From Acorus gramineus (Eukaryota > Streptophyta > Magnoliopsida > Acorales > Acoraceae): 64,000 nucleotides of DNA. The stretch lies in contig CM060854.1 of assembly GCA_030737835.1 (NCBI GenBank), positions 13,041,547-13,105,546 on the forward strand, given 5' to 3'. The position numbers and the translations under genes are program-made. Position 1 is the stretch's first letter, and every line of letters starts with the position of its first letter. Below, piece by piece: positions 12,023 to 25,220 of the stretch. The notes under the pieces were generated by a model, which ran no database searches, had not been told where the DNA came from, and saw only the letters and a list, made by a program, of their open reading frames with translations.

Positions 12023-12564
12023 ATGGTAGGCCCGTCTCCTCTTCCGTCGGTTCTGATTCATGTTTCAATCGATCGATCTGACAGTGATGATTTTGATTTC
12101 AGGGAAAAGGTACTGGAAGCTTCGGGAAGAGGAGGAACAAGACGCACACTCTGTGCGTGAGGTGCGGCCGCCGCAGCTTCCACCTTCAGAAGAGCCGTTG
12201 CGCCGCCTGCGGTTACCCGGCCGCCCGCATCCGCAAATGTAATGCAAAACCTAATCAATCCCATCCGTCAATGTTTTTATTAGATAGATCTGAATCACGT
12301 GATCTGATTTGATCTGTTTTGTATGAAAGACAACTGGAGCGTGAAAGCGATAAGGAGAAAGACCACCGGCACTGGCAGGATGAAGTACCTCCGCCACCTC
12401 CCCCGCCGCTTCAAGTCCAACTTCCGAGAAGGTATTGTTTGTTTTACTCTCTCTTTTAACTCTCTCATTTTGTTGTTTGAAGAGAAAAAAAAAATGATTC
12501 GGTATGTGATGAATTAGGTACGGAAGCTGCTCCAAGGAAGAAGCCGACGGCACAGTCGGCTTAG
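12023..12564 (+). CDS. RPL37: 60S ribosomal protein L37 (eL37)
   Basis: Four exons give 95 residues: 12023-12025 (the ATG alone), 12103-12238, 12330-12431, 12518-12564. The protein starts [20 protein letters not shown] and has the four zinc-binding cysteines CVRCG and CAACG spaced as in the family. It continues with [20 protein letters not shown] and ends [10 protein letters not shown]. Length and sequence are those of a typical plant eL37, a small zinc-ribbon component of the large ribosomal subunit near the exit tunnel. The first intron directly after the ATG is a known arrangement in eukaryotic ribosomal protein genes. No disruption is visible, so this copy should be functional. Confidence 0.97.
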
Positions 12565-13599
12565 TTCTGAGGTTCTTTTGGTGAATTTTTTGTGTCGACT
12601 TATTTGTAGTGCTTCTCTCTGTTTCTTTCTTTTTTTCTTTGTTATGGTTGATTTAGTTGGCCCTTTGAGAGTTTTAGATGGATGTTCTCTTGGTTTTATG
12701 TTTTCTTATATGGATTTTGGTTGTTCATTGTGGGTCTTTGTATTAAAATTATCATCTTTTGAGAACATCTTTGATGGTTGGGATAGCTTTATATTGATTA
12801 CCTAACATGACCAGTCACATTGAGTGTCTTGCTTTTGATATTTGATGTTATTTTATCAAATTCTGCTTCTCTGGTCGAGGTCTTCGTGTTGTGATTTTAG
12901 TATATGACCTCAGATTTCTGTCTTGGGTCTTGCAACTTGTGAATTGGGACAATTTTGTAAAATGGTTTTTGCATTTCTTCAACAATCCACTGTTCATATG
13001 TATGTGCCTGTGGATGAACTTAGGTAATTGTTTTAGATTTTGCATGTACATTGAAAATTCAGCCGGTTCTTAAGGCTTACCTATGACCTGAGTCATTAAA
13101 AGCATTCCTCTGTTTGTGCTCCATTCCTGTTAGGTTCGAAAATTGGATATTGCACCCACTGCTGGTTTAGTACCATATCACCCTTCTATAGAGCCCCAGG
13201 TTCTGTTTTTACAACAGCAAACTGGACTGGTACATCACTCAATTGGTTAACCTGTTTTAATTTTGTACTAGATGACATTTAGAAAGTGGTGTGGACGAGC
13301 GTGTGACTTATCTGATGATCTAAATAGGTTATGAAAACATTATGTAGAGGATTTTAAGGATGAAAAGAGCTGGAACTTCGTAGTGCAACATTGCAAAAGA
13401 TTCTGAGCAGAAAAAATGTTTTTCTCCACTATTACATGGGTACAACTGGACAAGAAATGTGCTAAGACAAGGATTTCAACCATATCAATCCCTTGTGTGT
13501 TGTATGTGTAGATGAGTGGATTTCTTATCACCCTCAAGTAAAATGAAATCAAGATGCAGGTGGACGTAACCTAAAATGTTGTTTATTAATGTTGAGGGC

Positions 13600-13669
13600 T
13601 TGATCATCTTATGTGGATTAATTGATTTTGATTCTTGATCATCTTATGTGGATTAATTGATTTTGATTC
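13600..13669 (+). repeat. 35-bp exact tandem duplication
   Basis: The unit beginning TTGATCATCTTATGTGG occurs at 13600-13634 and again at 13635-13669 with no visible difference. Confidence 0.9.
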
Positions 13670-14573
13670 TATATCTTCACCTTGTTACATGATTAGATTT
13701 TTGGCTTGGACTTTCTTCTTTTTTTCTGGATGGATATCTTTCGGAGTTCCCAGCATGCCCTATATATTGCATGTGCAAGCTGCATGGTAACTCTGGGACT
13801 TGTTTTCTTAATTTTATGATTTGATTTTGTTTATGCAGCTCATACCAATCTCATCAGTCTCACAGGCATGCTAGATTATTGGACCTTTTTTCCTGTCACT
13901 TGCACAGTGAGATGATTCATATTGTCTGTGTTCCTCTATAACTATTATAAACTGTTTTTCTCTGCCATTGTTGTGCTTGATATAGATAACAAGAGCACTG
14001 GTATCTGGGATTAATTCATGCCTTGCCTTTTATCTTTCCTTCCCATCACAACACAATTTGAGGTCCTATATTGGGACCTTTTCCATGCACTAGGTCCCAG
14101 TTTATTTACTGAGCTCTATTACTCAGTCTTTTTAGAGTCACAAATATAGTCCTATATATCTCTTTAGCTTCTTCACTCACTGTATCGAGATATATACCTC
14201 GTTAAATTTTTTTCATAATTTTATAAATGATTATGCATCATCTTTTATCAAAGTATATACGTCATCAAATGAGGTATATAATTTTTAGAAAAATGAAAAC
14301 ATGTGTGGTCTGCGTTTTAGACTGTGTAACATTTTCCATTTACTGTATATATGTTCGTGGGATTGAAGTTTCTGTGAGTCATAGTTTGGGTTTTTTGTCT
14401 GAGAGTTCAATGCAGGATGCTAAGAACTATTGGCAGTATAAACTTTCCATCCATGATAACTCAAATCATCCAGAAGCAGTTACTATACGTAAATGAGAAA
14501 AACCACAATAGCGGAAGAGAGAATTACGCAATTATATTGAAAGTAGTGGTTGTACGTTGTATGATTAGTCTGA

Positions 14574-14692
14574 GGCTCCGTTTGGCATGGAGTTTGCCTC
14601 GAATTTGCGTCGGCAAACACCAAGACTTGTATACGCAGTATACCCCTGCTTTGGTGGACGCGGTGACCCAAGAGGATCTCCCAAACGGAGCC
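14574..14692. mobile_element. Short MITE-like element with 12-bp terminal inverted repeats
   Basis: GGCTCCGTTTGG at 14574-14585 is matched exactly by its reverse complement CCAAACGGAGCC at 14681-14692. The 119-bp interior is richer in GC than its surroundings and has a secondary inverted pair (GTTTGCC ... GGCAAAC). It has no coding capacity. No convincing target-site duplication is visible, so the superfamily is open. The GGCTCCGTTTGG terminus resembles non-autonomous DNA transposons common in plants. Confidence 0.6.
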
Positions 14693-15507
14693 CGCATTGG
14701 ATCAAAATTAAGTGCCACTCATTTCTGAGTTTTCGATCTTACCCATATAGCTATGCATCTGTACCAGGAACTAGCTATAATTTATCCGAAATTGATTAAT
14801 GCAATGGGTATTCCCTGCATGGGCAAATAATAATCAGATCGAAATGTATTTTTCACATATGTGCAACTGTGCAATTAATTTATATATATCATTAAATGTA
14901 AGTGTGATGATTTAAAAATAAAAAAATTAGTGCCCAAGGGGTTTGATCCTTGGACGGGTGCAAACCGGTTACCAAAATTAGGTTTGGGCAAGCGAGTAAT
15001 TTCATTAGGGTCTGAACTTGCTTAACATTAGCTGAGCTCTTTGAGAAAATTCCTCTGATGCATCCATCTTAAAACAACAGAAGCAGGGTCATGAATACAA
15101 CACTTTTGCAGTCGTTTTTTTCGTAGACACTACATCATGTAACACTATATATACTTTATTATATATTTTCTATTACAAAGAAAATGTAGGCATTCAATTC
15201 ATTAAAATATGTATTTTATTTATTATTAAAACATGTATTTTATTTAACAAATATATTTGCAAAAGTGATTGTAATGATGACTTAACAATTTCCTAAAAAC
15301 AAAATCGTAGCCTATGAGAAGGGTGGTCATTCATCTCTGTTCACATAATTGTGCTGCTTGAATGGGGGGTATCTATAATCTAGTTAAACCATACCAGCTG
15401 AAAACTCAATTTTTTTTAAAAAAATCAGTTTAAAAAGTATGGTTTCGTGTAAAATAGTTTAATAAAAATTAATTCTTAGAAAACTCACGTTCTTTGCTTT
15501 TAAAAAA

Positions 15508-16375
15508 GGAAAAATACAAATAACTCCATGTAAACTGTCTGAAGTCCATACAACCTTTTTTTAATAAACGGATGTAACGTTAATGGTTTTTCTCAATCAT
15601 TTCATGTCTTCAAATTATGTTTTGGTGCATTGCTTTTGTTCTAGTTATTTTTTTTTAAGTGTTTATCATATTCTTGTGAGCTTTCAGAGAACCTATAAAC
15701 CCTCATTTTCAGAAATTAATATATGGTTGGGATTCTTATTCTGTTAGCTTTCCAACGCATCTTTCAGATTAAGAATCAGATGTGTATCGGTAAAGTTATG
15801 AACAAATTTGTGACCATGGGTCTGAGTGCATGTTCCTGGACACCTGAACTTGGAGCCCTCGACGGCTCATGGTCGGGCCGTCGAGATCGATGGCTCCCTG
15901 ATTTTTCTTAAAAGTTCATATAACCCCTCTCCGAAAACATCTATGTAAATTCAAATATCCCCCAAAGTTAAACTTCTGTTGATAGATGAAGAATATTCTG
16001 TAAACATTCTATTTGATCCCTATTGAAAATACAGTATACCAAAAACCTTATTCAATTTATTTAAAATGTAAAAAATAATATGTAAATAATGATTTTACTT
16101 CTTGAAATAGATTATAAAACCTATGAGAAAGGACAAACTCATCATTACTGAGAATTTTCTACATTTTTATCACATTGAAGGTTTTTTTGTATACTATGTT
16201 TTCAACAAAGGTTATTTTTTTCATCAACAGAAATTTAACTTAAGAAACTATTTAAATTTACATATAGAAGTTTTCAGGGGGCTATATGAATTTCAGAAAA
16301 AACCAAGGGATTATATGGATTTCAAACAGTTTATTACAAGGGGTTTATATGAACTTTTCCCTTTAAAAAATATAT
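15508..16375. repeat. Imperfect inverted repeat (foldback or MITE-like)
   Basis: The right arm (about 16175-16358), read on the minus strand, matches the left side. AAAAGTTCATATAA at 16358 pairs with 15910, TTCTGTTGAT pairs with about 15975-15984, and an ACAGTATACCAAAAACCTT-like block pairs with about 16031-16049. Part of the right arm (AAACTGTTTGAAATCCATA) instead matches 15530-15551, so the left arm seems to be interrupted at about 15560-15905. No protein is encoded. Confidence 0.5.
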
Positions 16376-17125
16376 ACTTCTATACTAAAAACTGAAGAAA
16401 AAAAATAATTACGCAGGCTTTACCAATAAAATGTTTAGCCTTCCCGATTTCTAGTAAAACAAAATCACGTGAAGACGGATTTCCAAATGGCCTTTTTAAG
16501 TCCTCAAACAGCCCCAGAATAGTAAAATCTCAAGATAATCAAACAATCAAGGTTCCATGCTCCTTGTAGCCTATGTATACAATAAAAAAAAATACGATAT
16601 ACAATTAAAAAAAATACAATATACAAATAAAAAAAATACATGGCATACGTAGAAGCACTTATTTGGAGTGTTATTAGAATCAGCCCTGCTGTATAACACG
16701 CAACACACACCCCCCATCCCAAACAAACCCTAACCCAAAAACAAAAAAAATAAAAAATTGGCTTGTGAAAGGAATACAAATACACAAAGAATTGATGCTG
16801 AATCACCACCATTTGAAAGAATTAACTATGCAAACCTAACTACCAAAAAAAACAAGCACTTCTCCTCTTAAATCAAAGCTAATAACTGAATGCGGGGCAG
16901 AACAAACACATTCATCACCGCAAACAACCACCTCTACAAAACCACATATGCTGAAGTCAGTTACCCCTCAGTCCCGACCTTCTCAATCAGCTATTATTGC
17001 GTAAGAAAGTCCAAACTCTCGATGCCAGCAACAGTCACAGGTCAAGGCATATTTTTCGAATGGAGCATGAATCCTGTCAAAGCATACACAGACCAAAAGG
17101 CACTTGACTTTAATTCATGAACGAT

Positions 17126-20100
17126 TTAGGTTCCTTCAAAGACCCCAAACTTTTCCTTCTCTTCATGGCATTGCCTGACCACATCATCAAGTTCGGGGAA
17201 ACCTGATAGTAGGAGCAATTCGAGGAGTTCAATTGCCAGGTGCTTCATACAAACAGGTGACTGCATAAAAAATAAAAAAAACAGTAGCAATTTGTCAGAA
17301 GTGAACACACACGTCTAAGGGACAACTCCATTTTCCAATTAGTATGAACAATTTAATACTAGGTTGAATATAGTTTTTGATACATCCATATATCAATTTG
17401 GAATTTAAAAAAAAAAAAAAATTCTTCTTTAGCTTGTTCAAATGGTGACATTAAAGATGGCATTCAACCATGTTTTCAATATTGAAATTTACCTGTAAAA
17501 AGAAGTAAAGGTCGTGTGCACCCTGTTCGTACTCCTTTCGACCAACAAGGCCTACAAGGGCAGAAGGAGCATTATCTGCACGAAGAGAAGATCACTTGTG
17601 TGTTAACAATTAATAAATCAGTCCATAAAACGACAACTAGACAATAAATTAATGAGTTTCTTTTTATGAGGTGGGGAAAAAAAGATAAACTTCCATTTTT
17701 TAATGACGCTTTACATGCAAACAAACATATTATGTCTGATTATGAGATACTTGTCCACTTTTGCATCTGCTTTCCTCTAAAATGATTGATACCGATATTT
17801 TCCCAGCCGTTTCCCCCTCTATTTTTAACAATTAAGATCATTTGGTGAGTCAAAGCTAGATGTTGATTGCTTGAGGAAATATCGATAGTCTTCCATTGAA
17901 CTAACACATAAGAAATTTCTGTCGAGGGAATGACAACAATTCCATTTAAAATGAGGTATGGAAATGTTTATCCCCCAAACATATAATTTCATCAAGAAAC
18001 ATTACACAAATTTCCATGCATTGGAAGACTCTTATGAAGTAGGAAAGAAATTTGCATGAGCATGGACATGGTGTTTCTCCAAATGGAACATCAAAATTAC
18101 CATCATAGGATACATGAAAGGAAATGAGTACTGATCTTACCAATCATAAGCTCATAAACAAACTTTGCACGACGATCCGCTTCTAGCTGCTGCTCAGGGG
18201 TCAATAAACTGTTTGCCATTTGGTCATTCTTTTGAGGGTCCCCTTCTTTAGGTGAAGAGGTCGGTGCGGGTCGTCTACGCTTTGGATGTTTTGTTATAAA
18301 TATTCCATCGGGCCAAAGGATCTACAACATACAAGTGCACAATTTAAAGCATAAATTTACAACATCTATGATAAGGAAAAACATAGCATTCCTGCTGCTT
18401 ACAAATTATGACGGGAATCTATTAGAACATCCAACATGAACAAAAAGAGAATGTGAACTTTCAACTAATTTCATGGTAAAATAGCATTTGAAATTTCATA
18501 GTTATCTGCTAAAAATAGGCACCATACACACAGCTAAGCATACCCAAGCATATTTCCAAACATTAAGGAAAAAAATGTCAGATTCCACGTCATGAAAAAA
18601 TAAAAAATCCTCAGAATAGCCAAGCATTTTTCCAATACTTTTATAGTTTGGCCTTATGTTCATACCATGCCATGGATCCTCCTTGGTGAGCCTTTTCAAT
18701 CATAAGTCTGTCATCTCTCAAAAGTCAATTGCATACATGTTATACAGACAATGTGATGTGGGTAATAAACCAGAAGAGTCCTCTGAAATAACTAGTTGAT
18801 AAAATATCAGGAAAAATTGATGCACACACACAAAACTGGGTTGATAACAGGTTTAAACCTCATTTGAATAATTTATCTGATTAACCAAAAAAGTTCGTGG
18901 CTATGATGGTGGTGAAATAAGGCAACAACTAAACATATGAACTTAACAAAAGGCTTTATGGATTACCTTCTCAATTCGTTCAACTGCAGAAGCAATCACT
19001 GATCCCTTTCTCAAAAGCTGTATTTTTTCAATCAACCAGTCATCAAATGCATCTCCCATTCCCAACTGTAGTATTTGTTTCGCCACCCAAAATGCTTGAC
19101 GTCTTCAGCAGAGAAGAAAGTCATGTTGTTAAAGATTACAGATGGAATAACAAGAAAATCAACTGATAAAGAAGCTCCAAGTCTACAAGTGGAAAACAAA
19201 AGGTATTTGCTTCCTTGGATTACCTAATCCACCCACCATCTTGAAGCTGGAAAATGACATCCACTAAATCGAGTATAGGAGCACTCAAGTTAGGGGGCAC
19301 CCACTGCATATAAGCCAGTTTTGTCAAACAAAACACACAAACAAATGCAGTTGAACTCCAAATCACACGAACAGAAGAGGCAGCAGCATATTCAATTCAG
19401 GAGTATGGATCAAAGTTATACATAATCATTCCGTACAGAACATGCAATTTTAGTTAAAAAAATTGGCTGACTTAATAACAAGATAAGTATATAATTTACC
19501 TCAGTAGGTATGCTGGGATCAGCAGCAGCTTCTGAAAGGAACTGAGATGGTACCTCTTCACTCTCTGTACCTCTGACCAAAACTTTAACAGGCTTCTCAG
19601 ATTTGTTAAATGAAGAACCACTCTTTCGAGGCCTATCATCAAAATCCTTTCCAGAGCCATCACTTTTTGCAGAAACAGTCATTGGTTCTGTAATTTTTGT
19701 TTTTGACTTAAAATTTCCTGATTCAGAATTTTGCTTTGTCTTTGAAGAAGACTCCTTACATATCGATCCAATTTGTTCTCTGACGATGTCTGATTGGTCC
19801 TTTGCAGGATCCACTGATCCCTGGACCATCATGCTTTTCTCATATGGCTTCTCATCTAGTTTAACTTCCATAGAAGTGAAGAAAATATGTTAGCCAAGAA
19901 AGTCCTAATAATAAGAGGAATGTATGACATATGAGGTTCCAAACTCACCTGATAATGTCTGTCTAATAGAGAGAGAGTCCAAGAAAACATATGTCTGTTC
20001 ATTTAATAGAAGTGCACCAGAAATTATTCCCAATGTTATTGAATGGGTGGATGGGAAAAAGGCAAGAAGAACGAATAGGAAACTGTAGTACCTGAGAATC

Positions 20101-23100
20101 GACACTAAGGAAATCCCAAACTTCAATGGATCCCGATACAGTTGGAAGCTGGAGAAGCTTCTGAAAAAGAGAGACATGATCAAGAGAGTTCAAGGATAAT
20201 AAAGAGCGAGAATGAAAATGGTTGGTAGAAAAAAATCTTCAAATTAAATTAACTCATTAAATGTTCTCTCTTTATGAACACATATATGAAATTCAAGGTA
20301 CAAGCAGGATAATACACATGCCATTGAAACTAGCACCACGGCAACAGGACCAACTCCTTAATTCATAGTTCTGATCCTAGTGGTCGTCAAACTACCTGGA
20401 AGCATCCAAACTCATTTTTTATTATGTTAATTCATGTGGTGATGGTATAATTGTAAAACTTCAAGCAGCCCTGCCACTCCCCCTTACAACCTGATGTCCT
20501 CACCACATATGAAGATTAAAAACTCCAGATTAGCACCAGAAATATGTCAAAAAGTAAATCCACTGAAAATGGTATTGACATCATTTCTTGATGTCTTGCT
20601 TCATGTGGTCAGTGTATAAAAAAAACACAACCCCCCACCCAAAAAAAAAAAAAAAGAACAAACCAAATTGTGATGTTTGTTATCAAGCGGAATGTTTAAT
20701 GAGCAGCAGTTGATACTAGTCCTTAGGCAGTCCTCATTCCAAATAAGAAAATTATACATATGTCTTACCTTCAAATATTTGTCAAGTAGTTTAGATCTTT
20801 CTTGAATAAGAGGCGCATCTAGGCCTGATGAGAGAAAATGCTTGGGTGGCAAACTAAGATTGTATTCAGGGAATTCCTTTAGACGACGATGCAGTTCCTC
20901 AAAATGACGGAACCTAAAAATAGAGAGTCAAGGCTCAAAAACAGACCATAAATTCTCAAATCAGTAAATAAATGTAACAGATTCACAAAAATAATTAATA
21001 AATTTTGTTGGGCACCTTCTTTTGATGGACCAATTATTGTTATTTACATCTGTCACAGAGATAGAATACACAGCAAATAATCCGGAACCACTCTTCACAA
21101 TGTTGGCCCCTAGCACCTATAATTTAACAAAAAAAAAAGTGCATCATCACACCGCAAGGCAACCAGCATAACCTTGTTATATTTTAAAGATGAACAAGGA
21201 CGTAAAAAGGAGAGAAATGCATCATAATTACCTCACATCTCAATTTTAGGAATGAATCTGACAACACAGAATTTATAGGAGATTCCAAAGAGTTGTGAGG
21301 ACATGATGCTGATATGTATGATGCAGAAGAAGAGGCAGATGCTCCACTGTATATTCTACCCCAGTCATCCACCGCAGTGTCATCGCTAAACTCATCTTCT
21401 CTCACATCTCCTTTTGATGGATTTAAAACATCCAGACCATCTCCCAGCAAGAATGATGTTCTTTCAACCTCTTGCCATGTGGACAACTTTTGACTGCCGA
21501 TTCTAGACCTTTTTCTAGCTAATCGTGTTCTAGATGTCCTATGGCAATCCAAATCCTTACTGTTCGTCTTCCCCGGATGGACTTCAGAGCTCTCAAGAGG
21601 GTGTCGTATGCGGGAAACAATGGCATTCCTGGTGTTTTTGCTATCCCAGACTTTCGTTCCTGGGGAATCAAGACCTGTGACGACGTTGCTTTCATCATCA
21701 TCAGTTGAATAAGAGCTCTCACTGTCCAATTCAGAATCATCCTGAATGAGATCCTGGTTTAAAGTTCCTTCATATGATTCAGCTTTCAGATGATGCAGTC
21801 CATTTTTACCAGTGTAGTTATGCAGACTTTCGACCACCTGATCCTTGAGCTGGAGAGAATCAACCTTTCTCTCAGATCTGTCATCCTGTGCATCTGGAAA
21901 TTGATAATTAGATGACACACTCATGCATGCTGAAGCATCAGAAATACCTTCAGATGCATTCTCAACACGTTGTTTTTCCAATCGATCTGCTCCTTCCTTT
22001 CTTTTATAGTTCCTCCCCTTTGTCCACATGTTTTCAAAATGTTCTGGAGCCAGTGCCTGAGTTTTTCTTTTAGACATTATATCTAACATCTGTCCCCATT
22101 CGCCAGATCGTTGACCAGAAGTGATTCTCCCATCAACAGCTTGGGTACCAGAAGGCAGAAAACTGCCACTTGGGGATGACCCAGCAGTCCCGGAAGCAAT
22201 ATTCAAAGGCATCGAGTTGGTATTATTCATGCCAACTGAATGCTTCGCAAAATTATAACTTATGTCCCTTGGAAGTAAGTAAGTACTCTTCTGCACGTGA
22301 TCAGCGGAGGGATTAACAGAATGGTTGTGTTTCAAAGGGACAAGTTCAACCCCCACAGTATGGTCTATTATCCCTGAAAAGTAATCCCCTGTGATCCTTG
22401 CAGTAGGTCCATTTGGCTTGACTGATGTTGTCTCTTGGGCTAGAGGTGTGACTGCTCTATCGGCCTTTTGGGTACGAGAAAGAACCACAGATTCAATCCT
22501 TTCATTGATAAACCTGACTTGTGAGTTAAAACCAGGAAGATTAAATTAGACGGAAAAAAAACAAAGAACCAAAGAATGAAGGGAAATATTATAATAAAAA
22601 AGGCCAAACCTGGGGTTAGCTAAGTTCAAGACAGGTCGTATAACTGCACAAGCGAGAAGCTCTCTAACTGTACGCCGAAAAAAGGAACAGCGCAGATCTT
22701 CTTCCTTGAAAGTGAGTGACATTAGCCCACTCATTAGATGCTGCAAAACCTAGGAAAATGGATACTGGTTATTATATACCTAAGCAACAACCGAGAAGTT
22801 CATATGTCCACTCCCTTGGAAATATAGTTAAAAGGCATAATAGAACTCAAATTGAACTACCAAAAACAATATATACATAAGATTACACAGCACAGTAGAA
22901 GTAATTAACAAACAAAAGAGATAGTGAGCGAACCACACACTTTGAATAATATATCAGGCAAAACAGAGTTATGAACATTTGTGCCTGCTTTGTAGTAAAT
23001 CAGTCCAATAAATCGCAAAATAAGAAATTGTAGTTCAACGCTTTATTATCTATGAAAAGTTGGTGGTATTATGCCCGAGCCAAGAAAAACTGAGTACTGA

Positions 23101-25220
23101 GTTCAAACCCAATACAAAAAAGTATGTGCGGAAGGTAAGGTACAATTAAAAAATAATTCCCATTGGAGAAAAGAATAAAAAATTTACCAATCCACTTTGT
23201 AAAAAATAAAAAGAGATAGTGAACGAACAAAACACTTTGAATAATATATCAGGCAAAACAGAGTTATGAACATTTGTGCCTGCTTTGTAGTAAATCAGTC
23301 CAATAAATCGCAAAATAAGAAATTGTAGTTCAACGCTTTATTATCCATGAAAAGTTGGTGGTATTATGCCCGAGCCAAGAAAAATTGAGTACTGAGTTCA
23401 AACCCAATACAAAAAAGTATGTGCGGAAGGTAAGGTACAATTAAAAAATAATTCCCATTGGAGAAAAGAATAAAAAATTTACCAATCCACTTTGTAAAAA
23501 ATAAAAACACCTCTTCCCCCCCAACCCACAACCAAACACAGTAGTGCATGCAAGCACACACATGACTTGATTGTTTCCTGCATTGATTGCATTATAATTT
23601 GTACAATCTGCTCTAGGTTCCTTTCCACATATGCATTTCCTCTCCCCGCCCAATAATTCAATACAATGCACAAAAATAACTAGAAACTTCACTTAAACAT
23701 GACAGGCATGCCACAAGGTTAATATTGGAAAGATCACAGGATCACTACTGAACCACCTTTAAGGAACTTGAGTGGCTAACCTTGTGTTCAGCATCAGCAG
23801 AAAACAATGCAGGATGCAACTTGTTCTCAGCAGCCAAAACAAGCTTCAACTGCCTATCCCATAGATCAATTGGAAGCTTTCTTAGTTCATGCTGTTTAAT
23901 CTTGGCCTGAAAGAAACGATACAGTTCCAAGTGGCTGCAGATCAGATTGACTATATCCCTGTAATATAATCAAGTGTCATTTCCGTAAGTTGATTCAGAC
24001 ATAAGCATATCACAAACCAAATGAACACATTGGAAGTTGAGGAACCTGGTGAGAAAATCAATGAGATTTACATCTCTTGCACGAAATGCAATTTCACCTA
24101 GGACACTGTTCATGGTGTCCACAAGAACTTCTGGGCCAGCCTTATCTGGTGTTATCCGTGAATACCAAAGATCCGCCACCCACTCAGAAATCAGATGCCT
24201 GGTAAATTGATCCATTGCAGCCTCAACAGGGGAGTTCACTTTTCTTCTCCAGTCGGATGTCTCATGTGAATAATCAACTTCTACAATAGATTTCTTCTGA
24301 GAGAGATCACTTGCTGAAGACTTCTTGTCCCCAACCACAGTTCTTCTTCTCATGTCAATATCAAGTGAGATGTAGCGCAGAAAGACAATCAAGGAGGCAG
24401 CAGCAGGCAGATTAACCCAAACCGAGGAACTTGTCACTGAGAAGCAAGCAATGAGAAACAAAAAACTAAAATGCAGTCCTGTTTTTGCCAATATGATTGA
24501 GAACATGTGATTAACTAAAGCAGAAACCTAGGAAACACACAACAAAATGCACCTTCTTAAAGGCGCACATGAAATCAATTTGGGCCACAACCAATGCAAC
24601 TCAATAGTTAATACCCATTCTTTGATTTGATAGGCATAGACATGAACCAATGGTGTCTGAACAACTATAAATTTATTTCTTGCATCGCATTTCCCGTAAA
24701 TTGTCAATCAGCTGAACCAATTCACATGTTCCCAAAAAAATTGGATTTTCATAGCTCCAAATCGTTGCAAACTAATCAGATCAATGCACCGCTTCATTAC
24801 GATATATGTATAATCACAAGTTCCCTAAATCTTTAATTTCTCACTTCAATTGCACAAATTAGGTGGTTTCAATAAAAACAACTTTCCCTTCCGATTAAAC
24901 ACACATTAAAAAAAACATGCATCTTTGCATTTAGAATTCAAAATTAGACAAAACAACGATTAATTTCTGTACAAAAGACAAATCCGCCCCCATCTTTAAC
25001 ACCACTACATAATCATTACATGAACATACGAACCGATGTTTATACGACTGCGATGATTAAAAAACCATAGCAAACAGACCACATCGACCAACAAAAGAAG
25101 AAGAAGAAAAAACTCACACGACATGAGATAGGAGAGACCGAAGACGCAGACGAGAAGAAGAACCGCCCGTTTCTTCGCCTCCTCCACCAAGTCCATCACC
25201 GTCTGCCTCCCCGTATTCAT
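17126..25220 (-). CDS. PXA-PX-nexin C sorting nexin (plant Mdm1/SNX13-14-25-like)
   Basis: Fifteen exons join in frame to 1144 residues: 25220-25118, 24436-24046, 23958-23781, 22749-22610, 22513-21232, 21116-21016, 20913-20769, 20160-20092, 19994-19949, 19864-19500, 19303-19224, 19102-18967, 18321-18141, 17575-17493, 17260-17126. All junctions are GT-AG. Two hydrophobic segments at about residues 15-55 ([14 protein letters not shown]; then [12 protein letters not shown]) are the likely ER membrane anchor. A PXA domain follows (about 100-270, ending near RFINERIES). Exon 5 (427 codons) is a serine-rich acidic linker. The PX domain spans about 700-805 with the [11 protein letters not shown] and LPPKHF motifs, and the C-terminal nexin domain about 940-1100. 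Animal and yeast relatives tether ER to endosome/vacuole or lipid droplets. The plant role is inferred from the family. Confidence 0.95.
22918..23507 (+). repeat. 295-bp tandem duplication in intron 3 of the sorting nexin gene
   Basis: The segment starting GAGATAGTGAGCGAAC at 22918 is repeated from 23213 (GAGATAGTGAACGAAC) with only a handful of differences over about 295 bp. It lies wholly within the intron 22750-23780 and touches neither splice site. Confidence 0.92.

Larger units (their letters stand above)
12565..17125. other. Intergenic DNA between eL37 and the sorting nexin gene
   Basis: About 4.5 kb, AT-rich, with no frame resembling a known protein. It holds a 35-bp tandem duplication, a 119-bp MITE-like element and an imperfect inverted repeat, listed separately. 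The right end (about 16800-17125) is the likely 3' UTR of the minus-strand sorting nexin. Confidence 0.6.
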
